Below are positions 1 to 7,392 of a stretch of 64,000 nucleotides of DNA, piece by piece. The DNA comes from Mesorhizobium sp. 131-2-1 (GTDB lineage Bacteria > Pseudomonadota > Alphaproteobacteria > Rhizobiales > Rhizobiaceae). The position numbers and the translations under genes were made by a program. The notes beneath the pieces were generated by a model that had not been told where the DNA came from, searched no databases, and saw nothing but the letters and a program-made list of their open reading frames with translations. The stretch lies in contig NZ_AP023247.1 of the NCBI RefSeq assembly GCF_016756535.1, positions 682,001 to 746,000 on the forward strand, written 5' to 3'. The first letter of the stretch is position 1. Each line of letters begins with the position of its first letter.

Positions 1-153
1 CTTGATGATGCCGGCGCTCTGGAGCGCCTCGAAACGCCTGGCGCACGGCGTGGTCGACAGGCCGATCTCCTGCGCGAGCTCCGATACGGGCTTGCGCCCG
101 TCATGCTGCAGGATGTCGAGCATCTTGATCTCGAAATCGTCAAACTGAGGCAT
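1..153 (-). CDS. Lrp/AsnC-family transcriptional regulator, partial (C-terminus outside window)
   Basis: Only the first 51 codons lie in the window, reading leftward from an ATG at 153. They encode a typical AsnC-type winged helix-turn-helix: MPQFDDFEIKMLDILQ is followed by a recognition-helix region reading GLSTTPCARRFEAL. The ligand-binding RAM domain would lie beyond position 1. The gene is divergent from phenylalanine hydroxylase across a 141-base gap, an arrangement in which AsnC-type proteins often activate the aromatic amino-acid gene. That regulatory link is inferred from position only. Confidence 0.88.
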   Translation of the reverse strand, partial: MPQFDDFEIKMLDILQHDGRKPVSELAQEIGLSTTPCARRFEALQSAGIIK

Positions 154-294
154 TTTCACTCTCCAACAGCTTTTCGATAGCGTCTTTTACCTCGAATTGC
201 GCAAGCAGGCCATCATCAAAGCGGAATTGCCTCGCCGCCCCGAGCTAAGCTGCGGAAATGATTGGGCAGTCATGATTTCGCGAGGAGAACGGCC

Positions 295-1128
295 ATGACG
301 ATCAGCGTTGCAGATTACGCCCGCGACTGCGCGGCGCAGGGGCTGCGCGGAGACTATTCGGTCTGCCGTGCCGATTTCACCGTGGCGCAAGGCTACGACT
401 ACAGCGCCGATGAGCAAGCGGTGTGGCGCACGCTGTGCGACCGCCAGACCAGGCTGACGCAAAAGCTCGCGCACCGCTCCTATCTCGACGGCGTCGCGGC
501 ACTCGGCCTGCTCGACCGGATCCCGGATTTCGGCGCGATCAGCGACAAGCTGCGCAAGCTGACCGGCTGGGAGATCGTCGCCGTGCCCGGGCTCATTCCC
601 GCGGCCCCCTTCTTCGACCATCTCGCCAACCGCCGTTTCCCGGTTACCAACTGGCTCAGGACGAAGGAGGAACTCGACTACATCGTCGAGCCGGACATGT
701 TCCACGACTTCTTCGGCCATGTGCCGATTCTGACCCAGCCGGTCTTCGCCGACTTCATGCAGATGTATGGCCAGAAGGCTGAGGACCTGATCGCGCTCGG
801 CGGCGACGAGATGATCACCCGCCTTTACTGGTACACGGCCGAATATGGGCTGATCCGGGAAGCCGGCCAGCCGGTCAAGGCTTTCGGCGCCGGGCTGATG
901 TCGTCCTTCACCGAATTGCAGTTCGCCATCGAGAGCAAGGACGCCCACCACGTTGCCTTCGACCTCGAGACGGTTATGCGCACCAGCTACGAGATCGACA
1001 AGTTCCAGCGCGCCTATTTCGTGCTGCCGTCCTTCGACGTCTTGCGTGACGCCTTCGGAACCGCCGATCTCGCCGGCATCGTCGCCCGCCACAAGGGCAA
1101 GCCGGCGCTCGACCCGGCGACGGTCTAG
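295..1128 (+). CDS. phhA: Phenylalanine 4-monooxygenase
   Basis: This 277-residue protein is a monodomain bacterial phenylalanine hydroxylase, which converts L-Phe to L-Tyr using O2, tetrahydropterin and non-haem iron. The iron-binding facial triad is visible: His137 and His142 in the HDFFGHVP motif and Glu183 in WYTAEYGL. There is no N-terminal ACT regulatory domain, as usual for bacterial forms. The ATG at 295 was chosen over an upstream TTG because GAGGAG lies at 283-288 and the N-terminus then matches the family length. No pterin-recycling dehydratase (PhhB) is seen nearby. The divergent AsnC-type regulator at 1-153 is the likely controller. Confidence 0.95.
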   Translation: MTISVADYARDCAAQGLRGDYSVCRADFTVAQGYDYSADEQAVWRTLCDRQTRLTQKLAHRSYLDGVAALGLLDRIPDFGAISDKLRKLTGWEIVAVPGLIPAAPFFDHLANRRFPVTNWLRTKEELDYIVEPDMFHDFFGHVPILTQPVFADFMQMYGQKAEDLIALGGDEMITRLYWYTAEYGLIREAGQPVKAFGAGLMSSFTELQFAIESKDAHHVAFDLETVMRTSYEIDKFQRAYFVLPSFDVLRDAFGTADLAGIVARHKGKPALDPATV

Positions 1129-1137
1129 TCTACGCCC

Positions 1138-1638
1138 CTATCGCCCGTTTGGGGTGTCGGTCGCCTCGGCCTTCAGCCGCGCCAGCTGGGCGCGCTGGAG
1201 GTCGAGCGCGGCGTTGACGAAACGCGATATTGTGGCGAGCTCGGCATCGCTGAAGCTGGCGATGACCTTCTCGCCTTCCCGCGCGATGGCGCCGTAATAG
1301 CGCCCCGACAGGTCGCGCGTGGCCTCGGTCGCCTCGATCACCACTTTGCGCCTGTCCTCCAGGCTGCGCGTGCGCGTCAGCAGACCGCGCGCCTCCAGCC
1401 GGTCTATCAGCGCGGTGACGGCGGCCGGCGTCAGCCCGGTCGCCACGGCCACCGCGCCGGCCGATTGCGGGCCGCCATAAAGCAAGCCGATGCAATGACG
1501 TTCGGCCATGTTCAGCCCGAGCCTCACCCCGACCGCTTCGTCATAAGCCTGTGTGGCGTCCTGCCACTGCATGATGGCAAGGCCAATGGCCCTCGTCACG
1601 TCGTCGCGATTTCTGGTTGACGAATTTGTTTCGATCAT
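1138..1638 (-). CDS. MarR-family transcriptional regulator
   Basis: This 166-residue protein has the MarR winged-helix fold. Helices around GLTPAAVTALIDRLEARGLL form the recognition region, followed by the wing motif SLEDRRKVVIEAT (the DxR wing signature). The C-terminal helix, rich in Ala, Leu and Arg, would dimerise. The gene is divergent from a small membrane protein starting at 1733. The 94-base gap contains two direct copies of TCTAAC about 15 bases apart, which may be part of an operator. The ligand is unknown. Confidence 0.9.
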   Translation of the reverse strand: MIETNSSTRNRDDVTRAIGLAIMQWQDATQAYDEAVGVRLGLNMAERHCIGLLYGGPQSAGAVAVATGLTPAAVTALIDRLEARGLLTRTRSLEDRRKVVIEATEATRDLSGRYYGAIAREGEKVIASFSDAELATISRFVNAALDLQRAQLARLKAEATDTPNGR

Positions 1639-1732
1639 CTAACTATCAATTTGTCTAACATTAAGACGATCGCATCAATATGCGGCTGCGCCTCGCACAA
1701 GGCAAGGGCCAGTCGCCGACAAGGAGCAGAAA

Positions 1733-1900
1733 ATGAGCTTGATTCAACAGCGGACGCCCCTCTCGCACGAAGAGGAGTTCAAATACGCCAAGCTGGCGAT
1801 GGAATGGTACGGCTGGGGTTCGCCGATCGGCCTCGGCATCCTGCTGGTGGCGCTGGCCGCCGCGGCCGTGCTGGTGCGCATCGCCGTCTACGGTCTTTAG
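1733..1900 (+). CDS. Small single-pass membrane protein (55 aa), unknown function
   Basis: This short gene starts at ATG 1733 behind the ribosome binding site AAGGAG (1721-1726) and ends at TAG 1898-1900. The first 30 residues are hydrophilic with an acidic and aromatic stretch (HEEEFKYAKLAMEWYGWG). They are followed by one strongly hydrophobic segment at residues 32-53 (LGILLVALAAAAVLVRIAVY), so a single membrane helix near the C-terminus is predicted. I do not recognise a family. It is divergent from a MarR gene, which suggests it may be that regulator's target. The good ribosome binding site and coherent topology argue that it is real. Confidence 0.7.
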   Translation: MSLIQQRTPLSHEEEFKYAKLAMEWYGWGSPIGLGILLVALAAAAVLVRIAVYGL

Positions 1901-1943
1901 AGGCTTGTTCCATCCCGATGGACTCGGGATGAGGCCCTGTGTC

Positions 1944-1964
1944 TCCCGAAAACCGGTTTCGGGA
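1944..1964. repeat. REP-like near-palindrome
   Basis: A 21-base near-palindrome centred on AACCGGTT, with arms TCCCGAAA and TTTCGGGA, lies 44 bases after the small membrane protein gene. It is followed by GATCATGCTCTAG. Palindromes of this type are common between genes in rhizobia. A local role in mRNA stability or attenuation is possible, but there is no following T-run. Confidence 0.6.
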
Positions 1965-2066
1965 TCATGCTCTAGGCCAGTTCAGAATCCACCCAAAGGC
2001 GCGCCAGGGCGGCGCCGGCAGCGATCCTTGCTGCCGGTGCCGCCGGCCTTTGGTGGTCAGACGGGT

Positions 2067-2130
2067 GATGATTTCGTCACGCAGGGGATGACTGCGTCAC
2101 ACAGTGATGACTGCGTCACACCGTGATGAC
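2067..2130. repeat. Short tandem repeat, about 19-bp unit
   Basis: Two near-identical units of GATGACTGCGTCACACMGT (2087-2105, 2106-2124) are preceded by a degenerate unit (2067-2086) and followed by a partial one. The array covers the stop codon and last codons of the GMC oxidoreductase gene at 2116. Each unit contains a TGACnnnGTCA-like dyad. It could be slippage-prone DNA or a cluster of protein-binding sites. Confidence 0.6.
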
Positions 2131-3555
2131 TTTGCTGAGATGATCGCCCAGCCGGCAGGCCAGTGCGGTGATCGTCGTCGTCGGATTGCATTCGCCCGAG
2201 GTGCAGAACACGGAGGAGCCGCCGACATAGAGATTGTCCATGCCGTGCACCTTGCAGTTGGCGTCGACGACGCTCTTGCTCACATCCGTGCCCATGCGCG
2301 TGCCACCCATATGATGGTGGCCTGCCGTCTCCTCGTCCGTCGGATAGTCCTCGCCATTGCTCAGCCAGTCGGCAATGCGCACGCGACCGAGATTCTTCTC
2401 GGCCAGCGTCTTGCCGAACAGCCTGAGGCCTTCGAGAACCGTGCGGCGTTCCAGCGGCGACTTCTTCCAGTGCAGCTCGATGCGCGGCACGCCGGCGTGG
2501 TCGACATCGGTCTTCGACAGCTCGATCTGGTTCGAGGCCAGCGGCGCCTGTTCCCAGGCGACGTAGAGCTGAGCGGCGCAGCGCAGGCGCTGGCTGAGCT
2601 TGGATGACATCCATTCAGCCATGTCGGGCGCCGTGCAGGCGAGGTCGGCGATCAATCGCTTGACAGCGGGGTAGGGCGTCTCGATCAGCCTGATGCCGAA
2701 ATTCATGATCTGCAGCCGCTCCATCGCGGCCAGCGTCGGCGAGAAGAAGGCCTCGTTGACGGCGTCGACCTCGAACTCGCCATAGTCGGCCAGGATGGCG
2801 TTGCCGCCCTCGAAGGTCGGATGCTCCATCCAATAGCGGCCGAGGGCTTCCGCATTCGGCACCACGCCGCCATTCGAGCGCTGGTTCGACCACAGGAGCA
2901 GCCGCGAATTCTCCAGACCGCCGGTGCAGACGATGAAGTAATCGGCGCTGAAGGTTCCGGCGTCCTGCCCGTTCGACCACAGCCGGGCGCCGCTCACCCG
3001 CTTGCCGTCGCCGGCAAGCTCGGTGGCGTAGGTGTTGAGCACCACGGCGATGTTCTGGCTCTTGTCCAGTTCGTCGGCGAATTTCTCGCCGAAGCGCACG
3101 GCGCCGCTCTTGATCAGCTGCACCCAGCGGATGTCGTCCGAGATTGGCACATCCGGCCGGAAGTCGGGCAGTTCGAGGATGTCGTGGACTTCCGCCAGAT
3201 AGGGCTCGATATCGGCACGGCTGATCGGCCAGCCGGTGTCCGGCGCCCAGGCCTTGGCCTCGAAATCCTGGCTGTCGAGCACCCGGCACCAGCCGGCCCA
3301 GTGGTTTGAGGAGCCGCCCATGAAGCGCAGCCGCGTGATGTCGAGATCGAAATAGGGATCGCCCACCGTGGCGCCGCGGTAGAAATCCTGCGATTCGTCG
3401 CTGAATTCGCGCGATCCTGCCTCGAATACGACCACCGGAATGCCGGCGGCGCCCAGTTTTCTGGCGATCGTAGTGCCGGCCGGGCCGGAGCCGAGGATGC
3501 AGGCCTTGGCGTTGAAATTCGCCGCGCGGAAGGCTTCGTAGCTATCGAAGATCAT
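2116..3555 (-). CDS. GMC-family FAD-dependent oxidoreductase
   Basis: This 479-residue flavoprotein has an N-terminal dinucleotide-binding motif (GSGPAG, residues 22-27), a second FAD signature (GGSSNHW, 80-86) and a C-terminal GMC domain containing HHMGGTRMG. It should oxidise an alcohol or sugar-type substrate; the substrate cannot be read from sequence. It has no signal peptide. Its start codon overlaps the stop of the small gene at 3552-3707 by four bases (ATGA), so the two are translationally coupled. The pair resembles the large-subunit/Tat-small-subunit layout of membrane-bound gluconate-type dehydrogenases, but no cytochrome subunit is nearby. A sigma-54 promoter candidate lies upstream of the pair. 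Confidence 0.88.
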   Translation of the reverse strand: MIFDSYEAFRAANFNAKACILGSGPAGTTIARKLGAAGIPVVVFEAGSREFSDESQDFYRGATVGDPYFDLDITRLRFMGGSSNHWAGWCRVLDSQDFEAKAWAPDTGWPISRADIEPYLAEVHDILELPDFRPDVPISDDIRWVQLIKSGAVRFGEKFADELDKSQNIAVVLNTYATELAGDGKRVSGARLWSNGQDAGTFSADYFIVCTGGLENSRLLLWSNQRSNGGVVPNAEALGRYWMEHPTFEGGNAILADYGEFEVDAVNEAFFSPTLAAMERLQIMNFGIRLIETPYPAVKRLIADLACTAPDMAEWMSSKLSQRLRCAAQLYVAWEQAPLASNQIELSKTDVDHAGVPRIELHWKKSPLERRTVLEGLRLFGKTLAEKNLGRVRIADWLSNGEDYPTDEETAGHHHMGGTRMGTDVSKSVVDANCKVHGMDNLYVGGSSVFCTSGECNPTTTITALACRLGDHLSKVITV

Positions 3556-3707
3556 GCGAGATCGCTCCGCTTCAGGATCCAGCCATTGATCTCGACGATC
3601 TCATCCGGGTCGACGACGGGCTGGTTGCGGAAGAGCGACAGCGCCGGCAGGGCGATCAGCGCCTGCACGATGGCGCGGCGCGACATTTTCCTGATGAAGA
3701 AGCTCAT
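3552..3707 (-). CDS. Small Tat-signal-like partner of the GMC oxidoreductase (51 aa)
   Basis: This short protein begins MSFFIRKMSRRAIVQALIAL, a twin-arginine-like signal (SRRAIVQ plus a hydrophobic core). It is followed by only about 20 residues of mature sequence ending in INGWILKRSDLA. The stop overlaps the GMC start (ATGA at 3552-3555). By analogy with small Tat-bearing subunits of flavin sugar or alcohol dehydrogenases, it may carry the signal-less flavoprotein to the membrane as a hitchhiker. That role is inferred; no family is recognised. An upstream extension in frame (to 3920) lacks a ribosome binding site and would run over the promoter candidate. Confidence 0.68.
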   Translation of the reverse strand: MSFFIRKMSRRAIVQALIALPALSLFRNQPVVDPDEIVEINGWILKRSDLA

Positions 3708-3777
3708 GGGACGTCTTTCGATGGGGGGCCTCGATCCACGCACGACGTTCCCTGAACGGCACACGCCCGCCAGGAAA

Positions 3778-3794
3778 TGCCAGTTTCGTGCCAA
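3778..3794 (-). promoter_or_regulatory. Sigma-54 (RpoN) promoter candidate
   Basis: Read on the minus strand the bases are TTGGCACGAAACTGGCA. The -24 element TTGGCACG is perfect. The -12 element TGGCA differs from TTGCA at one base, and the GG-to-GC spacing is exactly as in the consensus. The predicted transcript start is about 60 bases before the small Tat gene at 3707. Confidence 0.6.
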
Positions 3795-3900
3795 GCCTAG
3801 CCGAAACCCGTCCACTACCGGGTAAACGCCGCGGTTGAATGCGAACATGGTTAGGATTTGGTTAGCCCGCCGATGAGGGCGCACTCTTCGCAGCTGGGTC

Positions 3901-4662
3901 TCAAGCGGCTTCCGAAACATCGCGATCGAGGATCGACAGGTTGCGGCCGCGATGCTTGGCCTCGTAGAGCCGCCGGTCGGCGGCGCGCATCAGCTCGGAC
4001 ACGTTGACGCCCTCGCCGCATGTGGTGCCGCCGATGGAGACGGTGAGCGGCACGGTGCGTTCGTCGACCGGGCGGAAACGGATCAGCTCGACCTCGCGGC
4101 GGATGCGCTCGGCGACGCGCTTGGCCTCCTGCGCGGTGGCGCCGACCAGGAAAGCGGCGAATTCCTCGCCACCGATACGGCCGAGCACATCGCCGCTGCG
4201 CACGCCGCGTTCGATGGCGCTGGCGATCAGGAGCAGCGCTTCGTCGCCGGTCAAATGGCCGTAGCTGTCATTGACCATCTTGAAGTGATCGGCATCGATG
4301 ATGAGCAGCGCGCCGCGATCGGATTTGCGCCGCGAGCCGTCGAGGACGGCAAAGAAGCTTTCCCGGTTGAGCATGCCGGTCATGTCGTCGCGGCTCGCCT
4401 TTTCCGACAGGCGCCGGTGCGCGGTGGCAAGCTGGGCGTGCGCCCGGGCGAGCTCGCGATGCGCGCTCTTCAGCCTGTCGGTTTGCCAAAACGTGGTTGC
4501 GCTGGCGACCCAGGCGAGGATCAGCGGGAAGACGGTGCACGTCAGCCAGATGGCGCGGCTGAGCGGGACGCCCAGTGCCGGCATGATGATCAGCGTCAAC
4601 AGAAGCGAGACGGCTACCGAGGCGCACGCGACCGCAGCCGACTTCAAAAATAGGCGATTCAT
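3901..4662 (-). CDS. Membrane-bound diguanylate cyclase (GGDEF)
   Basis: This 253-residue protein begins MNRLFLKSAA and has two hydrophobic segments at about residues 9-31 and 38-60. A short coiled-coil linker (LKSAHRELARAHAQLATAHRRL) leads to a GGDEF domain. The active-site signature is GRIGGEEFAAF (GGEEF), which is catalytically competent, with D in LLIIDADHFK for metal binding. It should make cyclic-di-GMP at the membrane. The open frame continues far upstream without a start signal and overlaps the next gene's strand, so ATG 4662 was preferred. No inhibitory RxxD site is obvious just before the signature. Confidence 0.9.
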   Translation of the reverse strand: MNRLFLKSAAVACASVAVSLLLTLIIMPALGVPLSRAIWLTCTVFPLILAWVASATTFWQTDRLKSAHRELARAHAQLATAHRRLSEKASRDDMTGMLNRESFFAVLDGSRRKSDRGALLIIDADHFKMVNDSYGHLTGDEALLLIASAIERGVRSGDVLGRIGGEEFAAFLVGATAQEAKRVAERIRREVELIRFRPVDERTVPLTVSIGGTTCGEGVNVSELMRAADRRLYEAKHRGRNLSILDRDVSEAA

Positions 4663-4774
4663 CGCTGACTCCCACAGAACCGCCTCTGTGCCAGCAAGCG
4701 CTGAAGGTGACCTTTCGGCGATGGCTAAAATTTGAAACGACCCGCCATTTTCATCGCCAGCGACGCGCATAAGT

Positions 4775-4783
4775 TGTGGATAA
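4775..4783. promoter_or_regulatory. Perfect DnaA-box 9-mer
   Basis: The bases TGTGGATAA read TTATCCACA on the other strand, the consensus DnaA box. It lies in the 162-base gap between two divergent genes. I saw only this single box here, so it is not an origin. It may be a titration or regulatory site, or chance. Confidence 0.35.
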
Positions 4784-4824
4784 ATCCCCCTGCCAGAGAT
4801 TTTGTTTCGTGCCATAAGGAGCGC

Positions 4825-5532
4825 ATGACCACGCAGCCCGACCCCGCCCGTTTCGCCCATGTCACCGACTGGGTGTTCGATCTCGACAACACGCTCTATC
4901 CGCACCATTCGAACCTGTTCGCGCAGATCGACGTGAAAATGACCGCCTATGTCGGCGAGCTCCTGACGCTGTCGCGCGAGGAGGCGCGCAAGCTGCAGAA
5001 GGAACTTTACCAGGAGTATGGAACGACGCTGAACGGGCTGATGACGCGTCACGGCATCGACCCGGACGACTTCCTCGAAAAGGTGCATGACATCGACTAT
5101 TCCTGGCTGGTGCCCGACCCGGTTCTCGGGGCCGCGATCCGCCAGTTGCCCGGCCGCAAGTTCATCTTCACCAATGGCGACCGCAGGCATGCCGAGCGCA
5201 CCGCGCGACAGCTCGGCATCCTCGACCACTTCGATGACATTTTCGACATCGTCGCGGCGGGGCTCAACCCCAAGCCGGCGCGCCAGACCTATGAGCGGTT
5301 CGCCGAGCTGCATTCCGTCACCGGCCACAATGCGGTGATGTTCGAGGATCTGGCCCGCAATCTCTCGGTGCCGAAATCGCTGGGCATGACCACGGTGCTG
5401 GTGGTGCCGCGCAATTTCGAACCGACCTTCTCGGAGATCTGGGAACGCGACCCGACCAATGAGGACGATGTCGATTTCGTCACCGACGACCTTGCCGGCT
5501 TCCTGACGGCGATCGTCGAAGTCAGGGCCTGA
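4825..5532 (+). CDS. HAD-superfamily pyrimidine 5'-nucleotidase-like hydrolase
   Basis: This 235-residue protein has HAD motif I FDLDNTLYP (Asp19 nucleophile, Asp21), motif II FTNGDRRH and the late acidic motif MFEDLARN. It matches the pyrimidine 5'-nucleotidase branch of HAD enzymes (YjjG/SDT1-like), which remove phosphate from UMP, CMP or related compounds. The ATG at 4825 has AAGGAG just upstream; an earlier in-frame ATG at 4732 lacks one. From memory, a homologue often sits beside dapD in rhizobia and Brucella; here 4.7 kb of accessory genes separate them. Confidence 0.85.
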   Translation: MTTQPDPARFAHVTDWVFDLDNTLYPHHSNLFAQIDVKMTAYVGELLTLSREEARKLQKELYQEYGTTLNGLMTRHGIDPDDFLEKVHDIDYSWLVPDPVLGAAIRQLPGRKFIFTNGDRRHAERTARQLGILDHFDDIFDIVAAGLNPKPARQTYERFAELHSVTGHNAVMFEDLARNLSVPKSLGMTTVLVVPRNFEPTFSEIWERDPTNEDDVDFVTDDLAGFLTAIVEVRA

Positions 5533-5585
5533 GGCTGTCATCGGATCGACAGCGCATGCCGCCCTAGCGGCGCGGCAAGCGCCGG

Positions 5586-6089
5586 TCAGTCGAAATCGGG
5601 GATTGTGCCGGGCGGCAGCCCCAACCGGCCATTGAGATCCTTCAGGAAGCGGCACCAGGCTGGGGGATCTGCTCCGCCCTTCCCGTTGCCATTGCCGTTG
5701 GATGAAAATCCGTTGCCGAAGCCATTGCCACAATTGGCGTTGCCGTTGAAGCTGCCGCCGTTGCCGTTGCCATTGAAGCTGCCGGCGTTGCCGTTGCCAT
5801 TGAAATTGCCGGCGTTCCCGTTGCCGTTGAAGCTGCCGGAATTGCCGTTGCCGTTGAAGTTGTCGCCGTTGCCGTTACCGCTCGAGGTATCGCTGTTGCC
5901 CAGGCCATCGGCAAATCCAACAGGGCCACGGCCAAAGGGAAAGTCGGCGATCCTGTCCGCCATCGAGGCGACAGCGACGGCGTTGGCAACGCACAGCATG
6001 ACGAGCGCGAGGCCGCTTCCCGTGAACAGCCTCGCCACGACCCGACGGTTGCCGGCCTGGACGCAAGCCGATGGTCGCGCCGCGGCCAT
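5586..6089 (-). CDS. Exported Asn/Gly-repeat (NGN) protein C
   Basis: This 167-residue protein has an N-terminal hydrophobic segment at about residues 25-44 (LFTGSGLALVMLCVANAVAV), probably a signal anchor or long signal peptide. A middle region of nearly pure repeats such as GNGNSGSFNGNGNAG follows, then a non-repeat tail with two Cys and a Pro-rich end (GLPPGTIPDFD). Its ATG shares one base with the stop of the upstream repeat gene (TGATG), so the two are translationally coupled. The repeats resemble the NxGxGNxG units of mycobacterial MPTR proteins and may stack as a beta-solenoid or aggregate at the surface. Function is unknown. Confidence 0.75.
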   Translation of the reverse strand: MAAARPSACVQAGNRRVVARLFTGSGLALVMLCVANAVAVASMADRIADFPFGRGPVGFADGLGNSDTSSGNGNGDNFNGNGNSGSFNGNGNAGNFNGNGNAGSFNGNGNGGSFNGNANCGNGFGNGFSSNGNGNGKGGADPPAWCRFLKDLNGRLGLPPGTIPDFD

Positions 6090-6541
6090 CAGCGGTTTCC
6101 CCGACCGTTGAAATTCCCGTTGAAGGCCCCGACGTTGCCGTTGCCGTTGTAGGAGCCGCCGTTGAAGTTGCCGTTCCCGGCGCCGATGTTGCCGTTGCCG
6201 TTGTACTCGCCGGTGTTGCCGTTGCCGTTGAAGGCGCCGACATTCTGATTTCCGCTCGTCGACGATGTGTTGGCGTTGCCGTTGAAGGCGCCGACATTGC
6301 CGGTGCCGCTGTTGAAGGCGCCGACGTTGCCGCTGCCGCTGTTCTTGTAACCGACATTGCCGCCCGAGAACCCGAGCGGATTCATGCTGCGGACATCCGA
6401 ACCGATGGCCCGGCCATACTGGCCGACGCTTTGCTGGACACGCGACATGCTGAAGGCCTGGGTGCCTGTCGTGCCGTCGGCTTTCGCGGCGGTCGCGCTG
6501 AGCAGGCCAAGGCATAGTGCCGATACGACGCTCGGTTTCAT
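6089..6541 (-). CDS. Exported Asn/Gly-repeat (NGN) protein B
   Basis: This 150-residue protein starts MKPSVVSALCLGLLSATAAKADG, a clear Sec signal peptide with a likely cut after AKA, behind a good ribosome binding site (AAGGAG). A non-repetitive stretch (about residues 25-60) follows, then repeats built on GNVGAFNGNGN and GNGNTGEYNGN to the end. The sequence ends GRGNR. It is coupled by a one-base overlap to protein C. No enzyme motif is present. Secretion and the low-complexity polar repeat suggest a surface or matrix role, which is inference. Confidence 0.8.
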   Translation of the reverse strand: MKPSVVSALCLGLLSATAAKADGTTGTQAFSMSRVQQSVGQYGRAIGSDVRSMNPLGFSGGNVGYKNSGSGNVGAFNSGTGNVGAFNGNANTSSTSGNQNVGAFNGNGNTGEYNGNGNIGAGNGNFNGGSYNGNGNVGAFNGNFNGRGNR

Positions 6542-6651
6542 TTGAGAACTCCTTCCGTACCCCAACTGCCTGAAAAGGACTGGGATCGCCGGCGATGTGT
6601 CGCGGCAGCCTCGCGCGGGGGGACGGGCGCGCGGCTCGGCGATCCCAGAAG

Positions 6652-6675
6652 CGCCAGCGTCTTTCGACGCTGGCG
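6652..6675. terminator. Hairpin between two NGN repeat genes
   Basis: A perfect 10-bp stem (CGCCAGCGTC / GACGCTGGCG) with a TTTC loop lies just after the stop of NGN protein A. There is no strong T-run on the minus strand, so it may attenuate transcription or protect the transcript end rather than fully terminate. Confidence 0.5.
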
Positions 6676-6684
6676 GTTTTGGTG

Positions 6685-7101
6685 CTAGTGGTTGGCATTA
6701 CCGTTGTAGTTGCCGTTACCGGCGCCCCAGTTACCGTTACCGTTGGCGTTGCCGTTGCCGAGGCCGAAGTTGGCGTTGCCGTTCACGTTGCCGTTGCCGA
6801 GGCCGAAGTTGCCGTTGCCGTTTCCGTTGCCGTTGGCGATACCGGCATTGAGGTTACCGTTATAGTTGCCGTTGAAGGCTCCCATGTTGGCGTTGCCGTT
6901 GCCGTTGCCGTTGCCGATGCCGAAATTGCCGTTGCCGTTGAAGTTGCCGTTGAAGGCGCCGGTGTTGGCATTGCCGTTCCCGTTGCCGTTGCCGACCCCG
7001 ACGTTGCCGTTGCCGTTGCCGTTGCCGCTGCCGATCGAAACAGCGGACGCCGTACCGGTCAGAGCCGACAGGACAGCGGCGGCCAAAATGATCTTCCTCA
7101 T
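6685..7101 (-). CDS. Exported Asn/Gly-repeat (NGN) protein A
   Basis: This 138-residue protein starts MRKIILAAAVLSALTGTASA, a typical Sec signal peptide, behind AAGGAGA. Nearly all of the mature protein is an Asn/Gly repeat: units such as GNGNGNANTGAFNGN and GNFGIGNGNGN alternate, with A, F, L, V, Y or I at spaced positions. That periodicity suits a stacked beta-helix or amyloid-like fold. It is the first gene of the leftward three-gene group and lies across a 291-base gap from a histidine kinase gene. The DNA itself is a minisatellite of GGCAACGGC-like units, so length variation between strains is likely. Confidence 0.8.
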   Translation of the reverse strand: MRKIILAAAVLSALTGTASAVSIGSGNGNGNGNVGVGNGNGNGNANTGAFNGNFNGNGNFGIGNGNGNGNANMGAFNGNYNGNLNAGIANGNGNGNGNFGLGNGNVNGNANFGLGNGNANGNGNWGAGNGNYNGNANH

Positions 7102-7212
7102 GACGTTCTCCTTGGTTTGCGTTGAACTTCCCGGCCGCAACAAAGATGGCCGAGACGACGCAAGAAGAATGCGCGCAGAAAAGGCGACCAGATATTCGGG
7201 CTGATCGGCATG

Positions 7213-7280
7213 GCCTGTCAGTTTTTCAGCTGATGTCCTTGTCGGGGAAAGCCGGCGGAATCGGGAAAAAACTGACAGGC
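7213..7280. promoter_or_regulatory. Perfect 14-bp inverted repeat in a divergent intergenic region
   Basis: GCCTGTCAGTTTTT (7213-7226) and its exact complement AAAAACTGACAGGC (7267-7280) flank 40 bases between the NGN genes and the kinase gene. This could be an operator for the linked LuxR-type regulator or a looping structure. Confidence 0.5.
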
Positions 7281-7392
7281 ATAAGCGCGTATGCCGGCGT
7301 ATATTGCGCGGAGAGACGGAAATTCGGGGCCTTTTCTCACAGATCCGTGAACAGCAAGTCCGCTAGACCGCGGCAAGAGAACTGAAGGGGCG

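Noticed and set aside
4775-4783. Replication origin at the DnaA box
   Set aside because: Only one box was seen, with no AT-rich unwinding element or origin-associated genes nearby.
3901-5733. 610-codon frame extending the GGDEF gene upstream
   Set aside because: The extension lies antisense to the HAD nucleotidase gene and lacks a start signal. The true GGDEF gene begins at ATG 4662 just before its membrane helices.
6685-7030. Regular DNA repeats resembling a CRISPR array
   Set aside because: The units are codon repeats within a reading frame, without unique spacers of constant length, leader or cas genes.
5605-7204. Val/Ala- and Pro/Leu-rich frames opposite the NGN genes
   Set aside because: They are translations of the complementary strand of the GGCAACGGC-type minisatellite and have no independent start signals.
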